Below, piece by piece: positions 44,301 to 56,486 of a stretch of DNA of 64,000 nucleotides (position 1 is the first letter of the stretch; each line of letters begins with the position of its first letter). The position numbers and the translations under genes were made by a program. The DNA lies in the NCBI GenBank assembly GCA_019914945.1, contig CM034108.1, positions 8,682,280 through 8,746,279 of the forward strand. The letters run 5' to 3'. The notes below the pieces were generated by a model. It searched no databases. It was given only the letters and a program-made list of their open reading frames with translations, and had not been told where the DNA came from. The stretch is from Typha latifolia. Its lineage: Eukaryota; Streptophyta; Magnoliopsida; Poales; Typhaceae.

Positions 44301-47300
44301 GCTTCATCGCCGGATATGGCAAGATCGCTGGTTCTCTCACTTCTTTGTTGAAGAATGTAATGCGTCGGGTGTTGGCATAGGAGCTGTACTTATGCAAGAA
44401 GGACGTCCCATAGCCTTTCTTAGTAAGACTTTGTCACAATAATCTCAGTAATTATTGACTTATGAGAGAGAAATGTTGGCAATTATGCATGCGGATATAA
44501 AATGGAGGCCTTATTTGATCGGTGGACGATTCATTATCCGAACCGATCAAAGGAGCCTTCCATACTTTATGGGACAGTGCATACACACTCCGACACAGCA
44601 GTGATGGGTCACAAAATTGTTGGGATATGATTATGAAATCCAATACAAGAAGGGAATGGAAAATAGTGCGGCAGATGCAGTATTGCGCCAACCCGATAGC
44701 GCTCGCAGCCTATTCTTATCCCACTTTTCCTTTTTTTGATGAGCTGAGATATGCATGTACATCTGACCTATATGTTATGAGATTGTTATATGAGGTATTG
44801 GATGATCCCGAGCGCCATGTAGAGTTGGAGAACCGAGGCGGTTTGTTGCTAGACAGCGGGTGCATTCGGGTGCTTGCAAATGATGGATTGCGGTAAAAAT
44901 TGTTAGAGCATTTCCACCAAACTCTAGAGGCTAGTCATGATGGTGTCTTGAGGACTTATAGGAGGATATCTCAGAGTTGCACGTGGCCAGGATTACGACG
45001 GGATGTGAGGTTTCATCGCCGGATATGGAAAGATCGCTGCTCCTCTCACTTCTTTGTTGAAGGACTCTTTTAGATGGACAGATGAAGTCACTTCAGCCTT
45101 TGAAAAATTGTAAATAGCAATTACGACGACACCCGTTCTAGCAGTACCGGACTTCACCAAAGAGTTTATTGTGGAATGCGATGCGTCGGGTGTTGGCATA
45201 GGAGCTGTACTTATGCAAGAAGGACATCCCATAGCCTTTCTTAGTAACACTTTGTCACAAAAATCTCAACAATTATCGACTTATGCGAGAGAAATGTTAG
45301 CAATTCTACATGCACTGATAAAATGGAGGCCTTATTTGATCGGTAGACGATTCATTAATTGAACCGCTCAAAAGAGCTTTCCATACTTTATGGGACAGCG
45401 CATACACACTCCGGCACGGTAGTGATAGGTCACAAAATTTTTGGGATATGATTATGAAATCCAATACAAGAAGGGAATGGAAAATAGTGCGGCAGATGAA
45501 GTATTGCGCCAACCCGATACCGTCGAGCTCGCAGCTTATTCTTATCCCAGTTTTCCTTTTTTTGATGAGCTGAGATATGCATGTACATGTGACCCAGATG
45601 TTATGATATTGCTATATGAGGTATTGGATGATCTGGAGCGCCATCCAGAGTTAGAGAACAAAGGCGGTCTGTTGCTAGACCGCGAGTGCATTCGAGTGCC
45701 CGCAAATGATGGATTGCGGTAAAAGTTGTTAGAGCACTTCCACCAAACTCTAGAGGCTAGTCATGGTGGTGTCTTGAGGACTTATAGGAGGATATCTCAG
45801 AGTTGCATGCGACGAGGTTTGTGGCGGGATGTGAGGCTTCATCGCCTGATATGCCAAGATCATTGCTCCTCTCACTTATTTGTTGAAGGACTCTTTTAGA
45901 TGGACGGATGAATTCACTTCAGCCTTTGAAAAATTGAAAATAGCAATGATGACGGCACCCGCTCTAGCAGTACCGGACTTCACCAAAGAGTTTATGGCGG
46001 AACAGGTGTTGGCATTGGAACTGTACTTATGCAAGGAGGACGTCCCATAGCCTTTCTTAGTAAGGCTTTGTCATAAAAATCTCAGCAATTAACGACTTAT
46101 GAGAGAGAAATGTTGGCAATTCTGTTTGCGGTGATAAAATGGAGGTCTTATTTGATCGATAGACGATTCATTATCCAAACCGATCAAAAGTGCTTTCCAT
46201 ACTTTATGGGATAGCGCATACACACTCCGGCACGGTAGTGATGGGTCAAAAAATTGCTAGAATATGATTATAAAATCCAATACAAGAAGAAAATGGAAAA
46301 TAAAGCGGCAGATGAAGTATTGCGCCAATCCGATACCATCGAGCTCGTAGCCTATTCTTATCCCACTTTTCCTTTTCTTGAGTAGCTAAGGTATGCATGT
46401 ACATCTGACCCAGATATTATGAGATTGTTATATGAGGTATTGGATGATCCGGAGTGCCATCTAGAGTTAGAGAACCGAGGCAGTTTGTTGCTAGACCGCG
46501 GTGCATTCGGGTGCCCGCAAATGATGGATTGTGGTAAAAATTGTTAGAGCACTTCTACCAAACTCTAGAGGCGGGTCATGATGGTGTCTTGAGGACTTAT
46601 AGAAGGATATCTCAGTGTTGCACGTGGCCAGGATTGCGGCGGGATGTGAAGCTTCATTGCTAGATATGGCAAGATCGTTGCTCCTCTCACTGATTTGTTG
46701 AAGGACTCTTTTAGATGGACGGATGAAGTCACTTCATCCTTTGACATAGGAGCTGTACTTATGCAAGGAGGACGTCCCATAGCCTTTCATAGTAAGGCTT
46801 CGTCATAAAAATCTAAGTCCCACTTTTCCTTTTCTTGATGAGCTGAGGTATGCATGTACATCTGACCCAGATGTTATGAGATTGTTATATGAGGTATTGG
46901 ATAATCCGGAGCGCCATCCAGAGTTGGAGAACCGAGGCAGTTTTTTGCTATACCACGGGTGCATTTGGGTGCCCGCAAATGATGGATTCCGGTTAAATTT
47001 GTTAGAGCACTTCCACCAAACTCTAGAGGCTAGTCATGATGGTGTCTTGAGGACTTATAGGAGGATATCTCAAAGTTGCACGTGGCTAGGATTGTGGCGG
47101 GATGTGAGGCTTCATCGCCGGATATGGCAAGATCGCTGCTCCTCTAACTTATTTGTTGAAGGACTCTTTTAGATGGACGGATGAAGTCATTTCCGCCTTT
47201 GAAAAATTAAAAACAGCAATGACGATGGCACCCGTTCTAGCAGTATCGGACTTTACCAAAGAGTTTATTGTAGAATGCGATGCGTCGGGTGTTGGCATAG

Positions 47301-49165
47301 GAGCTGTACTTACGGAAGGAGGACGTCCCTGAGCCTTTCTTAGTAAGGCTTTCTCATAAAAATCTCAGCAATTATCGACCTATGAGAGAGAAATATTGGC
47401 AATTCTACATGTGGTGATAAAATGGAGGCCTTATTTGATCGGTAGACGATTCATTATCCAAACCGATCAAAGGAGCCTTCCCTACTTTATGGGACAGCAC
47501 ATACACACTCCGGCACAGCAGTGATGGGTCACAAAATTGCTGGGATATGATTATGAAATCTAATACAAGAAGGGAATGGAAAATATAGTGGTAGATGTAG
47601 TATCACGCCATCCCGCTCTAGTAGTACCGGACTTCAGCCTTTGAAAAATTGAAAACAGCAATGACGATGACACCCGCTCTAGTAGTACCGGACTTCACCA
47701 AAGAGTCTATTGTGGAACGTGATGCGTCGAGTGTTGGCATAGGAGTTGTACTTATGCAAGGAAGACATCCCATAGCCTTTCTAGTAAGGCTTTGTCATAA
47801 AAATCTCAGCAATTATCGACTTATGAGAGAAATATTGGCAATTCTGCATGCGGTGATAAAATGAAGGTCATATTTGATCGGTAGAAGATTCATTATCCGA
47901 ACCAATCAAAGGAGGCTTCCATAATTTATGGGACAGCACATACACACACCAGCACAGCAATGATGGGTCACAAAATTGCTGGGATATGATTATGAAATCT
48001 AATACAAGAAGGGAATGGAAAATATAGTGGTAGATGTAGTATCGCGCCATCCCGATACCACCGAGCTCGCAGCCTATTCTTATCCCACTTTTCTTTCTCT
48101 TGATGAGCTGAGGTATGCATGTACATCTGACCCAGATGTTATGAGATTGTTATATGAGGTATTGGATGATCCGCAGCGCCATCTAAAGTTGGAGAACCGA
48201 GGCGGTTTGTTGCTAGACCGCAGGTGCATTCGGGTGCCCGCAAATGATGGATTGCGGTAAAAATTATTAGAGCACTTCCACCAAACTCTAGAGGTTGGTC
48301 ATGATTGTGTCTTGAGGACTTATAGGAGGATATCTTAGAGTTGCACATGGCTATGATTACGGCGGGATGTGAGGCTTCATCACCGGATATGGCAAGATCG
48401 CTGCTCCTCACTTATTTGTTAAAGGCCTCTTTTAGATGGACGGATGAAGTCACTTTAGGTTTTGAAAAATTGAAAACAGCAATGACGACGACACCGATTC
48501 TAGCAGTACCGAACTTCACCAAAGAGTTTATTGTGGAATGCGATGCGTCGGGTGTTGGCATAGGAGCTGTACTTATGCAAGGAGGACGTCCCATAGCCTT
48601 TCTTAGTAAGGCTTTGTCATAAAAATCTCAGTAATTATCGACTTATGAGAGAGAAATGATGGCAATTCTACATGCGGTGATAAAATAGAGGCCTTATTTG
48701 ATCAGTAGATGATTCATTATCCGAACCGATCAAAAGAGCCTTCCATACTTTATGAGACAGCGCATACACACTCCACCACAGTAGTGATGGGTCACAAAAT
48801 TACTGGGATATGATTATGAAATCCAATACAAGAAGGGAATGGAAAATAGAGCGGTAGATGCAGTATCGCGCCAACCCGATACCGCCAAGTTCGCAGCCTA
48901 TTGTTCGCCTTCCTTGACGAGCTGATGTATGCATGTACATCTGACCCATATATTTTGAGATTGTTGCAAGAAGTGATGGATGATCCTCCTGAGTTGGTTT
49001 GTTACTGGACCGCGGATGCATTCGGGTGCCCGAAAATGATGGATTGCGACAGAAATGGTTGGAGCACTTCCACCAAACTTTAGAGGCTGGTCATGAGGGT
49101 GTCTTGAGGACTTATAGAAGGATATCTCAGACTTGCACGTGGCTAGGATTGCAGCGGGATGTGAG
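44301..49165 (+). repeat. Tandem amplification of G1 RNase H to integrase-zinc segment
   Basis: Six head-to-tail units start with GCTTCATCGCCGGATATGGC or a variant at 44301, 45010, 45836, 46651, 47109 and 48374, and each ends at GGGATGTGAG. Unit lengths are about 709, 826, 815, 458, 1265 and 792 bp. Each full unit encodes, in broken frames, [32 protein letters not shown] (RNase H start), the RNase H end, and the zinc-domain HFHQTLEA.HDGVLRTYRRI. Unit 1 lacks about 117 bp, unit 4 has two internal deletions, and unit 5 holds an extra RNase H copy, making seven RNase H starts. Normal integrase resumes after unit 6. Confidence 0.9.
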
Positions 49166-49364
49166 GAGTTTTGTTTGTGCTTGCGAAGTCTGTCAAAAGG
49201 CTAAGACAACCACATTGAAACCGGTCGGATTACTACAGCCTTTACCTATACCAGACCGTGTTTGATATTTCTATGGATTTCAGAGAGGGTCTTCTGCTGG
49301 AACATGATTATTCTATTATTTTTGTGGTGGTTGATAGATTGAGCAAGTATGTGCACTTTCGGCA
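49166..49364 (+). pseudogene. G1 integrase start, truncated
   Basis: SFVCACEVCQKAKTTTLKPV, LLQPLPIPDRV, then after a small deletion DISMDF and VVVDRLSKYVHF. The sequence stops matching G1 at 49364; the rest of integrase, the chromodomain and the 3' LTR of this copy are absent. Confidence 0.85.
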
Positions 49365-49820
49365 TTGTCAGCCTTGGAGTGTTGCTATAGGCCAATAGCC
49401 TTGATGGTAACTGGACAGGATAGTTGGCCGGTGGCAATCATTTTCCGATAGGTTTTCGTGGCAATAGAGTGACATTGAGCGATGATGGAAGGCCAAAATA
49501 GAGTTTGGACTTGATTTGATATAGCAATGGCCAGGGAGCATCTCAGACAGGTCTGTAGAGCATCTCAGACAGGTTTGTAGCCCCACCACAACTATGGTTG
49601 GGACCTAAGGCCCCACTGTAGTAGAGCCACAACGGTGGGAAGCCTCTACAAAGCCACCCCGATGAAGGGGTAGCTCCCCATGTTGGTTCTCGTTAAGTTC
49701 GGCCACTTGACGGTAATCGGTGGATGCTTGTGGAAGCATCGGATCCACGACCACTAGCCATGGGTAATTGTTGATTAGATTTGGTTTGGAGATTTTTAAA
49801 TTTTGAAGCAAATAAGTCAT
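49365..49820. other. Unassigned block between G1 and a copia LTR
   Basis: It contains two adjacent copies of a 22-bp unit (GCATCTCAGACAGGTYTGTAG, about 49538-49581). A 71-codon minus-strand frame (49605-49820) starts MTYLLQNLKISKP and includes VVVDPMLPQASTDYRQVAEL; I do not recognise it. It may belong to a transposon not otherwise represented. Confidence 0.35.
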
Positions 49821-50570
49821 GTAGTGCGAAGTGCATTCAAATGTAGCTTGGAAGTCATTCGAAGTTATAGAGGCATAGTTCGGCCATTTGAACGCATCTC
49901 AACTGCTGTTCGAAGTCATTCAAAGGTATAGAGATATAAACATATATTTTTGTCTATTCGAACACACCCAAACTATCATTCAAAGATACCTAAACTCAAG
50001 TCAGGCCATTCAAGTGGGTGCGATCTTGCGTTCAAATAGGGTCACAAATCTTATGAAATTTAGGAAACCAAGAGACCTGATTTGGCTAGGATTTAACCTT
50101 TTCATATGGTATATAAGGGTTAGGATCCCTTAATCTTAGAGGCCATCAATTATTGATTTGTGAAGACGTTTCTAAGGAAACCATTTTTCACCAACGAAAG
50201 TTTTGAACATCTTCTACACACAAAAGGATTCGCCTTAAGGGTTATTAAGACATAATATCAATCTCGAGGGTTACCGAGATTGAAAATTAATCATAAAATG
50301 TAATGATCGGAGTCTAGCAATTACGATTTTGTTAGATAAAGTCATAGAGATCGACGGATTATTTGTAGGTTAGCTTTGCAAACTACTAGGGTTTATTAGT
50401 GATTAGTATTATTTGAGTTTGGATCCATGGTTCTTTTACCTGTTTGGAATTTTTCCACGTAATGTTATTATGTTCATCTTTGATTGATTCATTGATTATT
50501 ATTTTATTTTTTATTTACTTAAGCAGAGGGTTGAGAATCGTGCCTATAGTTTAAATATATACACGTATAT
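49821..50570 (+). repeat. Diverged SIRE-like copia LTR, forward
   Basis: From about 50215 it aligns with the R-U5 half of the C1 LTR read on its sense strand (CCTTAAGGGTTAT, ATCTCGAGGGTTACCGAG, GATCGACGGATTATTT, GAGTTTGGATCCATGGTT, ACTTAAGC). U3 has decayed TTCGAA-type motifs (49855-50045) and TATA (GGTATATAAGGG, about 50108). No primer site or internal region follows, so it is a solo LTR or fragment. Confidence 0.65.
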
Positions 50571-50704
50571 ATTTTTTCACTGTGCCTGGAAACTAATTAT
50601 ATCTTTAAATCTAAATTCTCAAGGTCAAAGTGGCACCAAGTTTTTACTTGTGTGTCATGCATGCTTGCGTTTGTATTATTGTACATGTCTTTTTAGATTT
50701 TTGG

Positions 50705-50965
50705 GATAATCTACTTAGACTCTTTGAACTTTCAGTAATTTTATACATACACTTTCTGAATTTTTTTATTACTAATATACACCCTCTAAACTAAAAAAAA
50801 CATTCATATATATACTCTCTTGAACTAAGAGAAAAACTATACTAACTTCTAAACTAATAAATTTTTTGCATGAGGGGGTGTATATAGTAAAGAAAAATTC
50901 AAAAGAGTGTACATATACAGAGAATAGTGAAAGTTTTGGGTTTCTAGATGGACATTGAGAGGGTA
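50705..50965. mobile_element. Foldback (MITE-like) element
   Basis: The two halves are inverted copies of about 70-80 bp. The left arm has GAACTTTCAGTAATTTTATA and CTAATATACACCC; the right arm read on minus has AAACTTTCACTATTCTCTG and CTATATACACCC. AT-rich, non-coding. Target duplication not identified. Confidence 0.6.
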
Positions 50966-51491
50966 GACTAGTACAGAGGTATTCCAAGTTCTTTGTTTAT
51001 TAATTTAATGTCGTTGTACATATTTCTCAAAAAAATTTAATATTCTCGCATATCATGTGCAGCAAGACAGCTTCCCTTGGTTTTGTTTACTTGCAATCTA
51101 ATTGGATAGCTGTTAAAGGGAACTGCCACGTAAGTATCCCTGTTGCATTCAGGAATGGCAAGCATGCTAATAGGATTTTTCAATTGGCTTCTTCTCTCTG
51201 GTTACAGTTTGTAGACATAAATTTTGATACTAATTAATTTATAGAAGCTAGCATGCGTCATGTATAACAAACAACATATATAGTTGATAGCTAGCTGCCA
51301 GTGTGCCACTTGATAAATTTGCAATCTCTGGACAACCAAGCTAAGAATAACATGTCAAACACTACGACGGACCGTGCCATCCACCATGCTCATACGCACG
51401 CCAAAATGTCAACGTCGCCATCTACAAAGAGTTCAATACGTGAAACGAGTCCTCCATTTCCACCATCCCCAGACCTTAATTTGTACACCAA
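50966..51491 (+). promoter_or_regulatory. Upstream region of the gene at 51492
   Basis: No transposon match. CATATATAG at about 51274 is a possible TATA box, and the following 200 bp are a C/A-rich probable leader. Short frames at 51055-51237 and 51301-51582 show no family motif. Confidence 0.4.
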
Positions 51492-52475
51492 ATGCATTCT
51501 TCTGACGAAGAGCCTACCACAAATGGGCCAGAATTCTTCGATAGCGAGAAGGAGAAACGAACCAAAGTTGATCGCAATCTAACCGAGGAAGGAGACGATG
51601 ATGGTGATGAACCGTTGTCAATCCCTACTAAAGTCGCAGCAGCTCGTCCACCCCCTCGAAAACCCAAGTTCGTGAGCGCCAGCCTGCCGTGCTCCGGAAC
51701 CTCATCCCCGCAGAACAACTCAATCGGTTTTAAGCAATTCAACGGCGTCCCGCCCCGCCAACCGCACCCGGCCGTGCGATCTTTCGCTCGTCAGAGCTCG
51801 TCGGCGGTGTCCCGCTTCGCGCTGATGCACGCCGCCTCCCTCTCGAGAAGCAAGTCCTGCGGCGAAGGGAGGTCCTCCGCGCCGACCGACGAGTTCGACA
51901 TCCTCTCCAGAAAAGACATCACGCAGAGGCTCGGCAGCGGCGCACCGTTGATCGACGAATACTTTGAGAATTCGACGGATTACAAGGAAGCAACTCAGCA
52001 AGAGAAGCAACGGAATAGCACGGCGGACTTCTTCAAATGCAGCGCCTTGTGTTTATACCTGCCTAGCTTCTCCAAGAAGAAGTCAGTGCCGCTGCCGACG
52101 AGTAGTAATCAGCAAGAATTAACGAGGCCGAGCACTTTCTCGCTCGAGAGGTTCGAGTGTGCGTCTTGGTCGTCTGGGATCGTAGTGGAGAATTTTGAAG
52201 GGGAGGACTCGTGTTACTTCGACCTGCCATTGGAGCTGATAAGGAGCGGCGAGAACGAGACGGATTCGCCTGTAAGGACGGCGTTCGTCTTCGAGAGCGA
52301 TCGGAAGGGAGCGTTGAAGAAGAGCATGTCGCGTTTAGGTGCCTCCAGTCGCCGTGATACATCATCGTCGGCGTCGGCTTCTAACTCCTCGACGTCTTCG
52401 TCGTCAGCTTGCATTACACCGAGGTTGCAGAAGGCTAGAGAGGATTTTAATGCTTTCTTAGAAGCACAGAATTAA
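51492..52475 (+). CDS. Plant-specific protein of unknown function, 327 residues
   Basis: A single uninterrupted exon, clearly more GC-rich than its flanks, starting MHSSDEEPTTNGPEF and ending FNAFLEAQN. In order: acidic N-terminus (residues 1-40), PPPRKPKFVSASLPCSGTSS (about 53-72), a Ser/Arg-rich stretch RFALMHAASLSRSKSCGEGR (about 108-127), a Cys-containing FKCSALCLYLPSFSKKKSV (about 180-198), FSLERFECASWSSGIV (about 216-231), YFDLPLELIR (about 242-251), a Ser-rich segment and the RLQKAREDFNAFLEAQ end. It reminds me of an uncharacterised plant family with a conserved C-SCLYLPG-F motif. No signal peptide, membrane segment or enzyme motif is visible. The intact frame among dead transposons argues for selection. 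Function unknown. Confidence 0.8.
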   Translation: MHSSDEEPTTNGPEFFDSEKEKRTKVDRNLTEEGDDDGDEPLSIPTKVAAARPPPRKPKFVSASLPCSGTSSPQNNSIGFKQFNGVPPRQPHPAVRSFARQSSSAVSRFALMHAASLSRSKSCGEGRSSAPTDEFDILSRKDITQRLGSGAPLIDEYFENSTDYKEATQQEKQRNSTADFFKCSALCLYLPSFSKKKSVPLPTSSNQQELTRPSTFSLERFECASWSSGIVVENFEGEDSCYFDLPLELIRSGENETDSPVRTAFVFESDRKGALKKSMSRLGASSRRDTSSSASASNSSTSSSSACITPRLQKAREDFNAFLEAQN

Positions 52476-52829
52476 ACTAATGGGTGATATATATTCTATA
52501 TGTTTATGTGTACTTTTTTTGGTTAGAGATCATCCACTGGCCATGAATCAAGTGGAGTCCATGTTAAAAGATTTAACTAATCCTATGAACTCAACCTAAA
52601 TCAATTGAAAGCTTGACTTTACAAAGCTTCCCACCTCTCTAGCAACAGACTTTTCACACAAAACAACTAGTAGTTATGGAGCAAATAGATGTAAAAACTC
52701 AACTAGGTAAGAGTTCTAACCACCAAAAGAATGGACTAACTCATGGCCATGACCCACTAATTTATCACTTAATAACTACCCACTAAGAGAGCAACATGGA
52801 TGACATAGACTAACTCCACTAACATAACC
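52476..52829. other. 3' flank of the gene and copia LTR remnant
   Basis: The first 100 bp are the probable 3'UTR. From about 52600 to 52824 the minus strand reads TGTTAGTGGAGTTAGTCTATG and GTGGGTAGTTATTAAGTGAT, a style typical of a short copia LTR, placed downstream of the reverse copia pol at 52830-54874. The far boundary is not clear. Confidence 0.45.
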
Positions 52830-54874
52830 TGATTAATTTGACTTCATTGGTGTGCTACAAACTTTGCAATTCTGCATATCAAATTTCTACAGCAAATCAT
52901 TAGCATATTTCTCTTGAGATAAAAATAGTGCAACAAGCCTAAATCAGTCATTTCAAATTTCTGCATTACTTTGCTCTTAAATTCATTGAGGGAAATGCTA
53001 GAAGAACTAGTGTAGAGCATATCATTAACATACAAACATATAATAAGAATTTCTGTACCTTTCACTTTTATATAATGTTCGCTTTCACTTCTTTGAAAAC
53101 CATCAAGTATGAGATAAGAGTAAATAGGAATATCATGCTCTCGGAGCTTGCTTAAGCCCATAAAGTATTTTCTTTAATTTACAAACTTTGTCTTCCATTT
53201 CTGTTATTTCAAATCCTTCTAGATGTTGAACAAATTCAACTTCTTCGTCTAAGACTCTATTTAAAAATGTTGATGTAACATCAAACTGATAAACTTGCCA
53301 TTTCATTTGTGCAGAAATTGCTAATACAAGTCTAATAGTTTCTATCCCTGAAACCGGAGAGAATGTTTCAAAGAAATCAGTGCCTTCTTGTTGTGCATAC
53401 CCCTTTGCTATGAGCCTTGTTTTGTACTTGTGAATACTCCCATTTCAATTGTATTTGACTTTGAAAATCAATTTTAGTCCAATAGCTTTTTTGTCAGATG
53501 GTAGACTTGTTAGCTCCCATGTGTGATTTCTTTCAATAGTTGCAATTTTTTCTACCATAGCTTGGTTCCATTCTTCACTTTGAATTGCTTCTTCAAACTT
53601 CACTGGTTCAGAAACTTAAAGAGAAAAATTGCATGATATTATAAATTTCTCTTAAAGATTTCATTCTTCTAGAAGGAGATTCAGATTAGATTTTTTTGGA
53701 GGTAATTGTTCTACTAGAATAATGTTACTTGGTGTTGTAGGACAGCTTGTTGTATTTCTAGATGGTGTAGATAATTTAAGCCTTGCCTTGTATTTTGATG
53801 TTCTTCTATTTCTGAAAGGGGAATTCGATCGTACTCCGGGCAGGCTTGAGCATCCAGTATATGACATTTTTGTTCTATTCACGAGAAGGACTCTATCAAG
53901 TATATGGCCGGCAAAGATCTCTTTCTTCCTCGTGGCCGGATAATTTTTGGATTAGGGAAGGGAAGAACGAAATTGCAGTGGAACCTACTCTTTTTCATTC
54001 CAATTCCAGCACTTCTTCTCAACAAAATCACATCTCTACCAATAACCAACTTCTTGGTTAGAGGATTATATAATCGATATCCTTTTGATTTTTTCACTAT
54101 AACCAATAAATATGCATTTGACACTTTTCTCATTAAACTTTGGCGAAATTGAGAATTAATTTGAGCATATGCAAGAGAACCAAAAACTTTGAGATAACTT
54201 ACATTTGGTTTTCTGCCATACCAAGCTTCATATGGTGTTTGGTATCTAGCCGCTTTCGTTGGAGATCAATTAAGTTGAAAGATTGATGTTAACATTTTTG
54301 AAAGATTCTTTGCTTTCAACATATTTCTATCCATCTCAATGACCGTTCGATTCTTTCAACATACCTCTATCCCCATTTTTGAAAGTCTTTTACCATATTT
54401 CTTTTGCTGCAACAACTTCAAACTAGTGAAATGCACATGGCCATAATGCATATGCGATAATCTTTATTCATTTGGTACACTAGCAACCAACGCATGATCA
54501 TCTAGACATGAGAATTCTAGAGAAAACATTTTGTTACTTATCATTTGAACTTCTGTAATAAGTAGCAACCAAGGCATGTTTCAAATTTCACGAGTATCAT
54601 TCTTAAACATAATAGAAAAATCTTTCTTAACCAGCTGTCCAATGCTCAATAGATTGTGTTATAAATAAGGAATATACAAAACATTATGAATTTGTTTGTC
54701 ATTACCTGATTTAGTCTTGGCTGTAATAACTACTTTTCTAGCTACTTGTAGTTGCTTTCCGTCACTAATTTGAACTTGTCTTATTGATTCACAAATGCTT
54801 TTGAAAATTTCTTTTTAACATGTCATATGATTGCTACATCCACTATCTATCATAAATCATTCTTTGACCGATTA
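52830..54874 (-). pseudogene. Ty1/copia pol remnant (integrase end to RT)
   Basis: On minus: TPYEAWYGRKPNVSYLKVFG (integrase C-terminal region, about 54180-54240), KGYRLYNPLTKKLVIGRDVI, a linker, then RT pieces including LYVNDMLYTSSS where the catalytic YVDD is YVND, and LNEFKSKVMQKFEMTDLG. Upstream a decayed pre-integrase part lies near 54500-54830. Many stops. It belongs to a different copia lineage from C1 (no SIRE-type motifs). Confidence 0.8.
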
Positions 54875-55571
54875 TGTAACGCCCCCACTCGGCAGGCACG
54901 TGCATGCTCACGCGCCCACACAGCACGCAGAGCATGCGATAGGATGAGCGAGGCCCGTCAAGCAAAGATATACCTATGCTCACATAATTCATCTCAACAT
55001 AAATCATGTCATCATCTAACTATACATGTTAACATATTAATAATCAGATCCACAAAAATTATCCTAGACTATTACATAATTTGGCAATACCAGCACATGG
55101 CACAACAAACCATCAAAATATAATAAATACAACTAATACAATATTGTCCAACCTATACAACATTTCTTATTATACAAAATACAATCTAATATAATGAAAT
55201 ACAAAAATATACATCAGTATAATTAAATTTCAAGATAAGTTACTTTCTATAATATCTTACATCTAGCTCACCTCATCTTTACTTTAAAATATCTCTTCAT
55301 GATATCTTAAATCGCTATCAAGTGCCTTATATCTTGGTGGAGGGGGCTTTAGAAAAGAAAATAAAGAAAATCATGAGCTAAAATCTTAGTGAATAAATTT
55401 TATCCCAAATTAGTGATGTCATACAGAGAGTAAATTTTGTATTAGATAATATGAATCAGAAAAAATATCATGTCATGAATGAGTATAAACACATACCCTC
55501 AATAATATATAAATGTATTATAAATATCATGTTAACTCTCTTAAATATAACACATATATAATGCATCACGA
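54875..55571 (+). repeat. A-family LTR, 5' part (target of G1)
   Basis: It starts TGTAACGCCCCC and follows 491-1210 of the complete LTR (CACGTGCATGCTCACG, CACAACAAACCATCAA, ATGAATGAGTATA). At CACGA (55567-55571) it is interrupted by the G1 element 55572-63435 and continues at 63436 with CATGA. Confidence 0.75.
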
Positions 55572-56468
55572 TGATACAAATCGGATCACATCAAAGGGAG
55601 ATTAGGCTCAATGAATTGAGTCTAATTATCTTATTTGGTTATTTGGTTTAGTTAGAGTCTTAGTAGGTTAGGATTTTATTTAATTAGCTAAATCTAACTT
55701 TGTGCAGTTTTGGAAAAATATTCGTAGAATAATTTACACATATCAAAATAATATCAAACAAGTTGGAGAAGGTCACCAACCTCCATATCTACAACTTTGA
55801 TATTCATGACTTCTCTAGATTCGGAATTTATCTGCGACAAACCGAAAGCTTAATTCGAAAGGTAATTGGAGAAGATAAGGAATACTGGTTTAGTTCGTCC
55901 TGTTACAGTTTTATATTATTTTAGGACTTGTTGGTTAGCCTCTATAAATATTTGAATGGCAGCCAACTTTATTAGGGAATTGGATTCTTGATTTCTTGCC
56001 TCTTATCTTCTCTCTAGACTCCTCCCTCTTCCTTCTTCACCATCCTTCCACATCTACCGTTGGCAAGATTCTTCTTTGGGATCTTGACCACTTCGTTCCC
56101 TTCGTCTACTTCCCTTAATCACTTCCACAATCCACCCTCATCTCCATACCCATCCATAACCTTAACATCCACTTCACCCGTCACCACCACCATCACCCAC
56201 ATTATTTCGTATTTTTGTCCCTTCTACAGTTTGAATCTACGAAGGGCATAAATACGAAAGTTGTAGATCAGAAAGTTACAGATCCAACCCAATTAGTTTC
56301 ATAATTTGCAGACTACCGGAGAATATCTAATGAATATTTTTCCACTGTTGCGCGGACTGGTTCCTACAATAAATTCAAATCTTAAGGAATTGTTCCGTAG
56401 CTGATCTTTTGGTTCCAGATCCTATCAATTTGGTATCTTAGCCTATCATTTGGTATCAGAGCCTAACA
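55572..56468 (+). repeat. G1 5' LTR with alternative U3
   Basis: TGATACAAATCGG to GAGCCTAACA. The 3' half is standard G1 (TATA CTATAAATATTTG at about 55942, leader, TTTGAATCTACGAAGGGC). The first 340 bp differ from other G1 LTRs: no TTCGAA cluster, instead a U3 whose start resembles N1. The end has two extra primer-site-like units (TTTGGTATCTTAGCC and TTTGGTATCAGAGCC) inside the LTR. Confidence 0.85.
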
Positions 56469-56486
56469 ATTTGGTATCAGAGCAGG
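56469..56486 (+). promoter_or_regulatory. G1 primer binding site
   Basis: ATTTGGTATCAGAGCAGG directly after the LTR. TGGTATCAGAGC is the usual initiator-Met tRNA complement in plant LTR elements. The gag ATG lies 21 bp further on. Confidence 0.85.
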
